From: Sorex araneus
Taxonomy: Eukaryota; Chordata; Mammalia; Eulipotyphla; Soricidae
DNA length: 64,000 nucleotides
Direction of reading: 5' to 3'
Assembly (NCBI RefSeq): GCF_027595985.1
Contig: NC_073304.1
Location: 146,748,746 to 146,812,745, forward strand
The notes under the pieces are model-generated. The model worked only from the letters and a program-made list of their open reading frames with translations. It was not told where the DNA came from and did no database searches. Position 1 is the stretch's first letter. Every line of letters begins with the position of its first letter. Position numbers and translations under genes: made by a program. Shown piece by piece: positions 33,771 to 44,848 of the stretch.

Positions 33771-34690
33771 AGAATTCAACCATCTGATTTGGATCTCCAG
33801 ACCTCCAGAGATTCACAAACCTTCAAATTCCAGCTCAGATTCATCATCAAACTGATCTCAGCTGGAAGTCACGAAGAAAGAAGGGGAGCCAGCGTCAGAG
33901 GACCTAGAGCAAAGGCCTCTAGCTCCTTACACATCTAATGAGGTCACATTAAGACCTTTCCTTATACCCCTCTTTTACAGGTTGTGGATTGGACAACGCC
34001 AGGCCTCCATATTTTGAATTAACAATACTTTATTTTTACCCTTTCCTTGGAATTCACAGGTTCCTAAACGAGAAAGAAATGACTTTTAACAGGAACACCT
34101 TCTCATTTCTCTCTAGGATATCCATTCGTATTGGAGCTTCCCTCTGACTCTTTCTATTCACAGGCATGGAGACCAAACCCCAACTGCGAAAGCCTCTAAT
34201 AACTTTAAAGTGTTTTTCCAAACATAAGCTAGGTTGCACATCTATGACTGCCGAGGAACCAGACCAGAGAATGGCTGCATTCCTCTGCTGAAGTTCTCCT
34301 GCCAGAAGTTGTGGTGCTCCTGTTCCAGTGCTCCCTGACTGATCCAGTGCTTCCTGAAATTTATTGGGCTCCTAATAGCTGCTCCCCTAAGACTCATTGC
34401 TGCTACCACTACTGATGCTGTTATGGGACAACTCTTCAGTTTTGATCCAGACACTTCATTTCTTCAAAATGGGACTAAATGACCCTTAATCATTGGTGAC
34501 TCTCACCACTCCTGGACAGTGCAGGACAATTGGACGCTTTACTATAAGCACTGCTCTGGGCCCAGGGTTGGACTGAAAGCTTAGTACAATTAATAAGACT
34601 GTATTGTGATTTAGAATTGTGCTGTGATTTGGAATTGTACTATATTTAGAATTGTTCCTCTTTCTATTTCAAATTTTTGTAATTTTGTAA
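33771..34690 (+). other. Decayed env-side region of the provirus
   Basis: About 0.9 kb between the integrase remnant and the 3' LTR, where an envelope gene would lie. No continuous frame remains and I could not identify envelope domains with confidence. A purine-rich stretch (AGAAAAGGGGGAGA, about 34692-34706) directly before the LTR is a good polypurine tract. Confidence 0.5.
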
Positions 34691-34706
34691 ACAGAAAAGG
34701 GGGAGA

Positions 34707-35902
34707 AGTAGGATGACATTACTTTGTCCTCTCCCTCCTTGCCACAAGTAGCTTGTCCCGGTTTTCCCCGGAGTTTAGGCTTACCCCAGACTCACCCATC
34801 AAGATGTTCCCGAATCTCTCCCATCCTTTTGTTTAGCTATAATCACTTCTCTATGCTCTCTTCCCCAAAACAGTTAATCCGCGGCTTTCCCTTAATCTGA
34901 CTCTGCTAATTTTTAAGGTCAGACTTTCCTAGGATACTGAATTTATATTAGATAAGTTAATATTGCCTTTCTCCTCTTCTTGTGCCTTTTGAATAATTTA
35001 CTTTTTTAAAATTATTCAAATTTTTGTATAGACACAAGAAGACAATATTATGTTTTTATAACTTGGGAATTAATTGGCCTCGAATATTATTCCCTCCCAG
35101 GCATCTGCTTTCTCCACTTAAGCCTCAGTTGCCCTCAGTTCCTAGCACCCCAAAGCAGGGTCCTCGACGTGGGACGGGAAGGATCCAGGGCAAGCGGTGA
35201 GTTATGTGCTACCCTGGCATCGAGATGGGCCTGGCCAAAGTGCCTAATTCTTAACTATAAGTTAAGAGCTTGATCATAGACAAATGCTGTCATGATCCAA
35301 TAGTAATTATGAGACTGGGACCCTGCCAGGGATAGGAAAGACTGATCTGGCCTGAGCACTGTAGTCTGAGATTGAGATGGCCCCAGGAGAGCAATTCTAT
35401 AAGCTTTAATGCATCTCTTATTGTGTCCATACAAAATAATTAATATTATGAATTCTTATATGTTTGCTGGCTGAGGAGAAGAGAAACACACTCATGGGAC
35501 TCTGCCCTTGGGTGGATCCTCCTGCTGAAAGAGAATTAAGTCCTAGGAGAAGCATCCCCTAAGGGAAAGGAACCTTACCCTATTGATGGTGACCACACCT
35601 ATGTGTACGCCCCTACCCCCTCATGCTGTGGAGATTTAACTAGGCTGTAAGAGTGGGTTGGGGGGCCAGATCCGCGGGGGCCAGATCCACAGATCCAGAG
35701 AGAGACCGAGAGTGGGAGAGAAGCGGAGAGAGAGAATGAAATAAACTGATCGAGCAACCAGTCTGGCCTTCTTCCTTCCGTTGCCTGCCCTCGACTGACA
35801 GCAGACACTGCAGTTCCGGGGCACCGAGCGCGGGCAGTGAGACAGAGCCGCCTGGAGAGCCCGCGAGTGCACTCGCCCCTCGGCCAGCTTTAGTTTTTTA
35901 CA
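34707..35902 (+). mobile_element. 3' LTR of the provirus remnant (1.2 kb)
   Basis: Starts AGTAGGATGACATT, where the 10448 copy has TGTAGG (first base mutated), and ends in TTTTTTACA at 35902. AATAAA at 35740-35745. Long U3 stretches, for example 34900-35100, match the reverse complement of the 10448 LTR with almost no differences. The U5 third differs more. It lies on the opposite strand to that LTR. Confidence 0.92.
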
Positions 35903-36475
35903 GCATGGACATAGCAAGAGATACATTGAGGCTTGCAAGGCAGTTCTCCTGGCAACATCTTGCCAGACTCAGCACTCAGGTCAGATTAATAATTCCTCAC
36001 TCTAGCAGGGTCCAAATCTAGTTATCATTGTTTGGATCATAACAACATTTGTCCACGATCAAGCTCTTAACTTATAGTTAAGCATTACGCACTTTGTCCA
36101 GGCCCATCTTGATGCCAGGGTAGCACACAAATCACCGCTTGCCCTAGTTTCGTCTTGTCCCTCGTTGGAACCCTGCTTTTGGGGGTGCTAGGAAGTAAGG
36201 GCAGCTGAGGCTTAGGTCCAGAGAACAGATGCCTAGGAGGAAAATATCATGTAGAGTCAAATGACTCCCAGATTACAAAAGCAAAGCATTTGCTAAGTCT
36301 TCCTGTGTCCATAAAAAAAGGACATGGCTCTGAATAAACTATGCAAAGGACTCAAGGAGAAGAGAAAAACAATATTTACAATTCAACAGAACACTAAGAA
36401 AGAAGCTACAAATAAACACAGAGGAATGGGAGTAACCCAATAAGCCTACACTACCTGAGGCTATGTAATCTTACA
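35903..36475 (-). mobile_element. U3 half of the split minus-strand LTR
   Basis: GCATGGACATAGCAAGAGAT aligns with GTATGGACACAATAAGAGAT at about 10940 of the solo LTR. The match continues through ATCAAGCTCTTAACTTATAG and CCAGGCCCATCTTGATGCC up to CTTACA at 36470-36475. It starts exactly at the last base of the plus-strand LTR. With 32111-32586 it makes one LTR of about 1.05 kb. Confidence 0.8.
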
Positions 36476-36640
36476 GTTGTGTATTTCTTTCCTTAGGCCA
36501 AAATGCACCGGCCTGTGGATACAACGAAACAATACAGTTTTGCTGTCTCAATGTTCTTTCTGTAACTTCTCTTGATGCTTTTGATGTCACTGTATTGTGC
36601 CCTTTAGAGGCACCATGATCAATAAAAGGAGTTATAGGAG
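36476..36640 (-). repeat. Right half of the unclassified split repeat
   Basis: AAAATGCACCGGCCTGTGG and the following ACAATACAGTTTTGCTG align with the reverse complement of about 51150-51225. Ends near AATAAAAGGAG at about 36625. Confidence 0.6.
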
Positions 36641-36744
36641 AAAACCTAGATAACCTTGGGCAGGATTAATGCCTTTTTAGAGACAATACAAAGACATGAT
36701 TTATGAAAAAAATAGTTGATAAACTGGTTAAAACATGAGGCTTC

Positions 36745-36927
36745 AGGGGCCGGAGCAATAGCACAGCGGGTAGGGTGTTTGCCTTGCACGCGGCCAACCC
36801 GGGTTGGATCCCTGGCATCCCATATGGTCCTCCAAGCACTGCCAGCAGTAATTCCTGAGTGCAAATCCAGGAGTAACCCCTGAACATCGCTGGGTGTGAC
36901 CCAAAAAAGAGCAAAAAAAAAAAAAAA
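36745..36927 (+). mobile_element. SOR SINE
   Basis: The 14-bp duplication AAACATGAGGCTTC lies at 36731-36744 and 36928-36941. Near-consensus, with a long A-tail. Confidence 0.95.
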
Positions 36928-37000
36928 AAACATGAGGCTTCTGCATTCTGGCCCATAAAGTTTCTGCTCTATGAAAGACAATATTGAGAGAATTAGTATA

Positions 37001-37184
37001 GGTGCTGGAGCAGTAGCACAGCGGGTAGGGCATTTGCCTTGCATGTGGCCAACCCAGGTTTGATTCCCAACATCCCATATGTCCCCAAGCAAAGCTAGGA
37101 GTAATTCCTGAGTGCAACGCCAGGATTAACCACTGAGCATCGCTGGGTGTGACCCAAAAAGCACCAAAAAAAAAAAAAGAGAGA
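37001..37184 (+). mobile_element. SOR SINE
   Basis: GAGAGAATTAGTATA (36986-37000) is repeated with one change at 37185-37199. The body is slightly shortened (CCCATATGTCCCCAAGCAAAG). Confidence 0.92.
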
Positions 37185-37329
37185 GAGAGAATTAATATAT
37201 AAGACGCATTAAAAAAATTATTTTCAAAAAGCCCATCTAAAGGACTATTCTCTAAAATATACTTTCAAAATACAACAATAAAGAAAAAAACAAAGCAGTT
37301 GATTAAAAATTAAAAAGAAATAACCCTAG

Positions 37330-38094
37330 TGCCCGAGAACAGACAACCTGTTAAAGAAACTTTGGTATACACAAATGAACCTCGGACCCAAGCAACTTGC
37401 TGTAGAGATGGCCCTGGACTTTGCAATAGGCCTTCTCCACTGGGCTGCTCCAGACAGGGGCAGGTGCCTTCCCTCTAGAAGCCCCTGTGGATGCCATTTT
37501 TTAGAAGTCAGGGAGAAGCTCCAGGTACAAGTGGCTGTGGCGGCAAACACCAGGCCCCATGGGACAGGAAAGGAGTGGGCCCTTGTCCTCCTCCCCACCC
37601 TGATGGGACTCTGAGATGGGCCACATTCTACCACCGTCTACTTAAGCTCCCACACAGCCATGATCCATAGACAGACAAATGAATCTCGGACCCAAGCAAC
37701 TTTGCTGCAGCGATCTCTTCAGACTCTAATTATTAAAGTTTTAGAACTCTTAGAGCGTGTTGCCACAACATTATATTGTATCCATAACAAGCAATACAAA
37801 ACACATTGTCTAGCCTTGCCTTTTCAGCAGGTATGAGTGAGGGTGGGACTGGTCTTGAAATATCGAAGGTAACTAAAGTAGAGAAAGAGAGAATTGTGCA
37901 AATTGTCTGCCACACAGGCAGGGGAAAGTGTGGAATGCGGGCGGGAGTAACTGGGAATTTTGGTGGTGGGAAATATGCACCGGTGAAGGGGTGGGTGTTT
38001 GATGACTGTATGATCAAAGCTCAAACATGAAAGATTTGCTACTGTACCTCACGGTGAATCAATAAAATAATAATAATAATAATAATAATAATAT
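37330..38094 (+). mobile_element. L1-tailed composite element with doubled 5' unit
   Basis: ACAAATGAACCTCGGACCCA at 37371 recurs as ACAAATGAATCTCGGACCCA at 37675, about 304 bp apart. Then follow AACAAGCAATACAAAACACA, GCCTTTTCAGCAGGT, TGGTGGTGGGAAATATGCAC, GTGAAGGGGTGGGTGTTTG and CACGGTGAATCAATAAAAT with a TAA-rich tail. The same plan as the elements at 11690 and 43198. Confidence 0.8.
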
Positions 38095-38134
38095 AAGAAA
38101 TGGCAAATAGAATGATTAAAAAAGAAAAAAGGAA

Positions 38135-38738
38135 GAATCTTTGGTATAGCTACACAATGGAATACTATGCAGCTGTTAGGAAAGATAAAGTCATAAAATT
38201 TACTTAGAAGTGGATGGTCATGGAGAGTATCCAGCTAGGTGAAATGAGTCAGAAAGAGAGGGACAGATGTAGAATGATTACCCTCATTTGTGGAATATAA
38301 AATAACATAATGTGAGACTGACACCCAAGGACAGTAGAGACAAGAGCCAGGAATATTGATCCATGGTTGGAAGCTTGCTTCATGAGCTGGGGAGAAGGCA
38401 GCTGGAATCAAGAAGGGATCACTAAGTCAATGATGGTTGGAGGGATCGTTAGGCATGGGAAAAGTGTGCTGAAAATAGATAAGGGCCAAGCTTGATGGCC
38501 TCTCAGTATTTATATTACAAACCATAATGCCCAAAAGTAGAGAGAGGTATGGGGGAAATTGCCATAGAGGCAGGGGGAGGGTTGGGTTAGTGGGGGTGGG
38601 GGGGTACTGGGGACATTGGTGGTAGAAAATGTGCACTGGTGGAGGGACGGGTGTTCGATCATTGTATGACTGAAGCTCAAACATGAAAGCTTTGTAACTG
38701 TAACTCATGGCAATTAAATTTTTTAAAAAATTTTTAAA
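38135..38738 (+). mobile_element. 5'-truncated L1: ORF2 end plus 3' UTR
   Basis: ACACAATGGAATACTATGCAG and GAAATGAGTCAGAAAGAGAG are the classic end of ORF2. They are followed by the 3' UTR (TGGTGGAGGGACGGGTGTTC, AAACATGAAAGCTTTGTAAC) and an A-rich tail. Confidence 0.9.
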
Positions 38739-38911
38739 AGAAAGCAATGGGACAAATATTTTAACACCACAGCAAAGAAGACATACAGATGGCAAATAAG
38801 CATATGAAAAGATGATCCAAATTACATATCACATATTCCATAGGGAATGGAAATAGAAATTAAAACAATAGTGAGATGTCACTAAATTTCCATTAGAAAT
38901 GTTTTAAATTG

Positions 38912-39080
38912 AGGGGTTGGCAGATAGCACAGTGGTTACGGTGTGTGCCTATATGCGCCTGACCAGTATTAAACCCCACCACCCCCTGCACCATTTGACC
39001 TCTTGAGCATTGCTGGAAGGTGACCCTGAAGCTCTCAGGTACTGCTGGGGAGGCCCTGGTGGTTTCTGACTGCAGGGTTT
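38912..39080 (+). mobile_element. Old SOR SINE
   Basis: GGCAGATAGCACAGTGGTTA carries the box A region and ACCAGTATTAAACCCC the remains of box B. The body is eroded. It is adjacent to the left duplication of the next L1. Confidence 0.7.
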
Positions 39081-39098
39081 CAGCATCACTGAATTCTT

Positions 39099-40042
39099 TT
39101 TTAAAATTTTTTATAATTTATTTATTTTTTAATTGGTGAGTCACAGTGAGGGTACAGTTACAGATTCACACATTTTCGTGCTTGTTTTTCCCTCATGCAA
39201 TGTTCGAGAGCCCATCCCTCCACCAGTGTCCATTCTCCACCACTTATGAACCCAGTATCCCTCCCACCCCCTTATTCTACCCCCCCCAACCGGCTCTGCC
39301 TCTGTGGCAGAGCATTCCAATTTGTTCTCTCTCTCCTTTTGGGTGTTTTGGTTTGCAGTAGGGGTATTGAGTGGCCATCATGTTCAATCTCTAGTCTACT
39401 TTCAGCGTGCATCTCCCTCCCTGCTCGGGATTTCCAATCACATTTTACTTGGTGCTCCCTTCTCTATCTGGGATGACTTTCCCCCAGCGTGTGAGGCTAG
39501 CTTCCAAGCCATGGAGCCAACCTCCTGGTATTATATACTACTATTCTTGGGTATTAGTCTCCTACTCTGCCATTTTATATTCCACAGATGAGTGCAATCT
39601 TTCTATGTCTGTCCCTCTCTTTCTGGCTCATTTCACTTAGCATGATACTTTCCATGTTGATCCACTTATATGCAAAGTGCATGACTTCCTCTTTTCTAAC
39701 AGCTGCATAGTATTCCATTGTATAGATGTACCAAAGTTTCTTTAGCCAGTCATCTGTTCTTGGGCACTCGGGTTTTTTCCAGATTCTGGTTATTGTAAAC
39801 AGTGCCGCGATAAACATATAAGTGCAGATGTCATTTCGACTATACTTTTTTGTTTCTCCAGGGTATATTCCCAGAAGTGGTATTGCTGGATCAAATGGAA
39901 ACTCAATTTCTAATTTTTTGAGTAGTGTCCATATTGTTTTCCAAAGGGACTGGACCAGTCGGCATTCCCACCAGCAGTGTAGAAGGGTCCCTTTCTCTCC
40001 ACATCCTCTCCAACAGTGGTTGCTTTTGTTCTTTTGGATGTG
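39099..40042 (-). mobile_element. 5'-truncated L1 with a long ORF2 carboxy-terminal frame
   Basis: A perfect 17-bp duplication AGCATCACTGAATTCTT at 39082-39098 and 40043-40059. On the minus strand an open frame of up to 194 codons contains the ORF2 carboxy-terminal hallmarks HCWWECRLVQSLWKT, AIPLLGIYP and WYIYTMEYYAAV. The carboxy-terminal segment of ORF2 is thus largely undamaged, which indicates a fairly recent insertion. The reverse transcriptase and endonuclease parts are absent. Confidence 0.95.
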
Positions 40043-40059
40043 AGCATCACTGAATTCTT

Positions 40060-41120
40060 GGACACTAGTTCTGAACTGCCTGATTGCCTGAAAATCCCTG
40101 GGAGTGGTCCCGATGCCCCTCTGCCCCCAGCATCTTTTTCCCTTCTGAACCATTCCCACCCCCTCAGTCTCTGAGCTAATCCCAGATTATCTGGTCCCCC
40201 TGCTGAGGTTTGTTATTGTCATCTCAGCCTCGGGAAGGAAAATCAGTATCTGACTGCGCAGCCCCAAGCCCTGGGTTTGAGTGTGAGCCCCAGTCTTTGA
40301 AGTTCCAGGGAGACGGTGCCTCTCCTTCCCTCCCAGGCCTCCCTGCCTCCCACTGTTGCTGCAAGGGCCTGCGAGATTGTCTACAAAATGCCTTAAAGGA
40401 ATGCTTGGACATGTAAGTTCTTATTACCATTCCTTCTTTGACCTTTCAAATCTAGAAACCCTGAAAACTCCTTGCAAGGCCTTCCTGAGGTCTCAGAGAG
40501 GCCATCTGGTCACTGTCTGTTCTGCATGGCCCGCTCAACACGTTGGCACAGCCAAGGATCCTTTGGACAGCCACGCCCTGGATCCTGTCCCGGCAATCTC
40601 TCTTTTGCTTGCACCTCCTTTTCCTTTTGTTGTGGGAGAGAGGGAAACAAACACATTTAGTGCTTAAAGGAGTAAAACCACTCTATAAAATGCTTTTATG
40701 AAGGAGTGAGTGTGGCTATCGAGTGGACAGAACTTCTCAGAGTGTTCCTCCAAATAAAACATGGGAAGCAATAAAGCCCAGAGGCAAACACCCAGGGGCA
40801 GGGGTTCCTTCATAGAGCAGGAGCCTGCGTGGTCTGCTCTGGTCTCTTGCTGGAACTTGGCCTCCTCTCTTGCAGCCCAGGCCTGTTTCATCTATTTATC
40901 TCCTGGCTAGGTGGTTCACACCCACCACAGCCAATGCAGAAGCACTGTGTGACCTGCAACAGCCTCTCAGACACCCAGGCTGCGATATGAATCCTGAGCA
41001 GGTCAAGTCAGTCTGAGACTTCTCTGCAGTTCAACAGCCTTGGGAGACAGTTGCCTGAGAAAATGCAGGATGTTCAAATACTGCATGGAACACACTTACA
41101 TTGAAAATGCATCTAAAATT
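40060..41120. other. Single-copy DNA
   Basis: No repeat or gene recognised. Confidence 0.4.
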
Positions 41121-41245
41121 TGGACTGGATCACAGAATAGCAGGGAGGGTGTTTACCTTGCACATGACCAACCTGGATTTAATCCCCAGAATTCCATATG
41201 ATCCCCTGAGCTCACCAGGAATGATTTCCGAGTGCAAGTCAGAAA
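41121..41245 (+). mobile_element. SOR SINE, diverged and shortened
   Basis: GGACTGGATCACAGAATAGC, GTGTTTACCTTGCACATGACC, a box B of TGGATTTAATCCCC and TTCCATATGATCCCCTGAGC are readable. The end is lost. Confidence 0.75.
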
Positions 41246-42504
41246 AAAGTTTTGAGAACTGCTGTATGTGTGTCCTGCCCCCACCCCCAACCAAAACAAC
41301 CCTTAAATTTAACTGGACTTTCTCCATTTTTATTGACTAGATCTCATCCATTCTTCCATACGATCCACTTTCACTTCTTGAGTAGAACAGGTGTCCTCCT
41401 TCAATTCTTGCCGAGCTTTCTGATTCCTCCTTCTGTTCCCTCCCCAGTGATGTAGCAGGCAGGTTCCCAGGTATTACTAGTAGGCTCCAGAACTATCTGA
41501 TCCTAGTAACCTAAAGAGCAGGTGAGAAATCTGAATGTAGGTCTTAGAAGAGATCAAGTGGTACATTTTTCAGGATCTTGAGGACTGCTGTAGACTCAGA
41601 AAATATTGTTACAATTGGGTTAAGTGAGTGACTCTACAAGGAAAATATGTGTGAAAGGCTTTTGGTGGCCAGTGGCCTGCTGCTAAGATGCTGGAGGTGG
41701 GAATCAAGACTCCTGAATTAATCATCATTTCTAAAGCATACTTTTTGACATTGTGTGATCTTGGCTGCTGCCAGGTAGGACCTCATGCATCTATTTATAT
41801 CCTGAATTTGATAGGGCCCTGGGAGAAAAGGAGTCAGATTTGCAGTCTCAAAATAAAGACTTCAAAATAAAGTCTCGGACTTCAAAAAGTCTCTTGTGAT
41901 GTATTAGAGAGATGGGGTGGAATATAGATAGTAAGAAATGGGCTACTTCATGAAGAAAGACAAAGAAGGAAGGAAAAAAATGACTCATGGAGAAAAGTTA
42001 TTTTCTAGAAACTTTCTAGAAAGTTATTGTCTAGAAACTAATTCTAGACACCCTGTGTGGTTGATATATGTTTTGTCCTCACCCCGGCCCACCTGGGAGG
42101 TCCTGGAGAGAGGATATTGTTCATATAAACTGAAAAATCTCTAACACCGAGCTTTAAATTCAGAGAACCCAACCAGTCATTCTGTTAGATACTCTTATTT
42201 GGGTATGTCTTTTTTCATTTCTGGTTCTTTAAGACAAGACAAATTGGTAAACCTTGTACAGGAAGCTGTAGAGACAGCCAGCTGGGTTCTGGGAAGGGTA
42301 GAAGGCTGAGTCCCTTAGCTTAGACCTCTGGAGACTGCTCAGGGTCTTGGTACATTGCCAGTGATACCAGAGGTTAGAGGCAGCTGAGATGGGATGGATT
42401 CCAGTTTAGTGACTGAGATTAATTAAGTAATGTCTGGTTCGTCCTTTTCCAGTAGGTGGCAGCAGTTGGGCAAAAAGGAAGACTGAGGTGGGGATAAAGG
42501 GCAT

Positions 42505-42564
<60 letters not shown>

Positions 42565-42690
42565 TGTGTGTGTGTGTGTAGATGCATGCAGTCTGCAGTC
42601 TGGGGTTGACCACCTAAATGAGATGGTCTAATTTGGCAGATGGGGACTCTGAGTCATTATAATTTTATAATTTGGTTATTAAAGGAAATG
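41246..42690. other. Single-copy DNA with a GT microsatellite
   Basis: A GT run of more than 30 units lies at 42508-42580. No gene recognised. Confidence 0.45.
42508..42580. repeat. GT microsatellite
   Basis: An almost pure GT run with a single GGGTG interruption. Confidence 0.97.
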
Positions 42691-42880
42691 GAGGGGCCTA
42701 TAAAAGATAGTACAGGTGAGTCACTTGCCTTGCATGCAGCCACATTGGCTATCTGAGGTTTTGCACCCTGATTTGAGTCCACAGTACCATATATGGATCT
42801 TGAGCACCATCAGGTGTCACTAATAGGACAGTGTCAGGAACAGCCCCTGAGCACCTCCTGCCCAGGAGCTTCCTCCTGCC
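42691..42880 (+). mobile_element. Old SOR SINE
   Basis: GCCTTGCATGCAGCC, ACCATATATGGATCTTGAGCAC and CAGCCCCTGAGCACC remain in order. The copy carries small insertions. Confidence 0.6.
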
Positions 42881-42912
42881 CTGATCAAATTTAAAAAATT
42901 TAAATTTACTTT

Positions 42913-43104
42913 ATTTTTTTTTTATTATTTTTATTTTTTTGCTTTTTGGGCCACACCCGGCGATGCACAGGGGTTGCTCCTGGCTCTGCACTCAGGAATC
43001 ACCCCTGGCGGTGCTCAGGGGACCATATGGGATGCTGGGAATCGAACCCGGGTCAGCCGCGTGCAAGGCAAACGCCCTACCCGCTGTGCTATTGCTCCAG
43101 CCCC
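42913..43104 (-). mobile_element. SOR SINE, near consensus
   Basis: The duplication TTAAATTTACTTTA lies at about 42899-42912 and 43105-43118. Very close to consensus, with TTTGGGCCACACCCGGCGA and GAATCGAACCCGGGTCAGCC. Confidence 0.95.
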
Positions 43105-43197
43105 TTAAATTTACTTTAATGAAGAAAAATAATGATCATATAATTCTAGTATTAAGATTGGTTAGATTAAAAAACTGCAATATATTCTCTGACTCCT

Positions 43198-43858
43198 GAA
43201 CAGCCATGATCCCAGAGACTCAGAAACAAATACTGGAATCCAGTGGCTTTTGGCAGAAATGCCTCCAGATTTAATTATTAAAATTCCAGAATTCCAAAAT
43301 TGAACACCCGCAGTAGCCGCACGCAACATACTATACTATTCATAATCAACAATAAAAAACAAAGTGTCTAATGTTGCCTTTTCTTTTTTTTTTTTTTTTT
43401 TTTTTTTTGCTTTTTGGGTCACACCCAGCGATGCTCAGGGGTTACTCCTGGCTTTGCACTCAGAATTGCTCCTGGTAGTGCTTGGGGGACCATATGGGAT
43501 GCCAGGGATCGAACCCAGGTCAGCCACGTGCAAGGCAAACGCCCTACCCGCTGTGCTATCGCTCCGGCCCCTAATGTTGCCTTTTCAGCAGATCTAAGTG
43601 TTGGGGAAAAATCTCAGATAACAATGGTGGGCCCAGTGTTGAAATATTGAATGTAATCAAAGTAGAGAAAGAGAGTAATATGAACATCATCTGCCACATA
43701 GGTAGGGGGAAGGTGTGTGATGGGGGGATCCTGGGGTTGTTGGTGGTGGGAAATGTGCACTGGTGAAGGGACGGGTGTTTCATTATTGTATGACCGAGGC
43801 TTAAATCTGAAAGCTTTGTAACGGCTTTCACAATGATTCAATAAATAAAATTTTTTTA
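43198..43858 (+). mobile_element. L1-tailed composite element, interrupted by a SINE
   Basis: A single 5' unit (CAGCCATGATCCCAGAGACTC), then CAATAAAAAACAAAGTGTC, GTTGAAATATTGAATGTAATC, GTGGTGGGAAATGTGCACTG, GTGAAGGGACGGGTG and AATGATTCAATAAATAAAA. Joined across the SINE at 43384 it matches the 37330 element. Confidence 0.8.
43384..43570 (-). mobile_element. SOR SINE inside the composite element
   Basis: The 16-bp duplication CTAATGTTGCCTTTTC lies at 43368-43383 and 43571-43586. Near-consensus apart from a short deletion (CACTCAGAATTGCTCC). Confidence 0.96.
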
Positions 43859-44026
43859 GGGGCTGGAGTGATAGCACAGCAGATAGGGCATTTGCCTTGC
43901 ACCTGGCCGATCCAGGTTCGATTCCCAGGATCCCATATGGTCCCCTGAGCACCGCCAGGAGAAATTCCTGAGTGCATGATCCAGGAGTAAACTCTGCATT
44001 GCCGGGTGTGACCCCCCCAAAAAATA
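43859..44026 (+). mobile_element. SOR SINE
   Basis: A sense copy placed directly in the A-tail of the composite element. GGGGCTGGAGTGATAGCAC, box B GGTTCGATTCC, GCCGGGTGTGACCCC. With the minus-strand copy at 43384 it forms an inverted SINE pair about 290 bp apart. Confidence 0.93.
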
Positions 44027-44040
44027 ATAATTTTTTTTAA

Positions 44041-44518
44041 AACCTGCAATACTAAAATAATAGGTATAGAAAATCTAATTTTGTGAAAATTATTATATCT
44101 GTTTGCAAAATTACATCTTTATCTAAAAACTTATTAAGCTGTTTGCTGCTTCAGGAGGTGCCACATGGCCACATATATGTCCATGTGATCCAGAGAGCTC
44201 AGGGTCTCTGGTCTGGGCCAATGAGTTGACATGGTGGGTGTGAAGAGGTTGGGGGTCTGGGAGAGACTACCTAACTCCGACTGAAAATAGAAATTCTAAG
44301 CCTGGGCACTGGGTACTTGAAATTATTCACAGATTGGCATCTTTGCAAAGAATATTTGTGAGCTGGTGGAATTAAGTCCATCACGACGTGGCTGTAGTGG
44401 TGGGGTGTGGGTGCAGCTGCCAGAGTTTCTGTCAGGGGTATTCAGCCCAAGTTAAAAAAAAAAATTAAATAAAGGAAATGGAATCTTACTGTGGAGTTAA
44501 TGGTTAGTGAGAAAGACT
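44041..44518. other. Undefined segment ending in an A run
   Basis: About 400 bp ending in AAGTTAAAAAAAAAAATTAAA at about 44450. This could be another A-tailed retroelement, but I could not find a relative or a target duplication. Confidence 0.35.
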
Positions 44519-44848
44519 TTAAGGTATCTTTTGGAAGAAACTGTCCAGTTCTACACATACTGATACCAAGAACTTCTTTGGACTAAATTTCTTATGACAT
44601 GATATAAACTCCTTCCAAATGGAAGATACCTGAATGTTTAATTTGTTAAGTGTGAAAGAGAATGGCTTGAGGCTTACCTTTATAAAAAAAGTTCTCTTTT
44701 CATGAGTGTATGTAGTTCTGTGAAGGGCAGGCTGGATATTATCCCCTGATGCCTCCAAACTGTGCATCCCAGCATGACTTAGATTGCAAAAAAGAATGTT
44801 CCAGAAAATAAACTCCTTATACATCAAGCCATTGATATGGTTGTATAA

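Noticed and set aside
32587..35902. Intact provirus or domesticated gag gene
   Set aside because: Stop codon in capsid, frame change before the zinc knuckles, most of pol missing and no 5' LTR.
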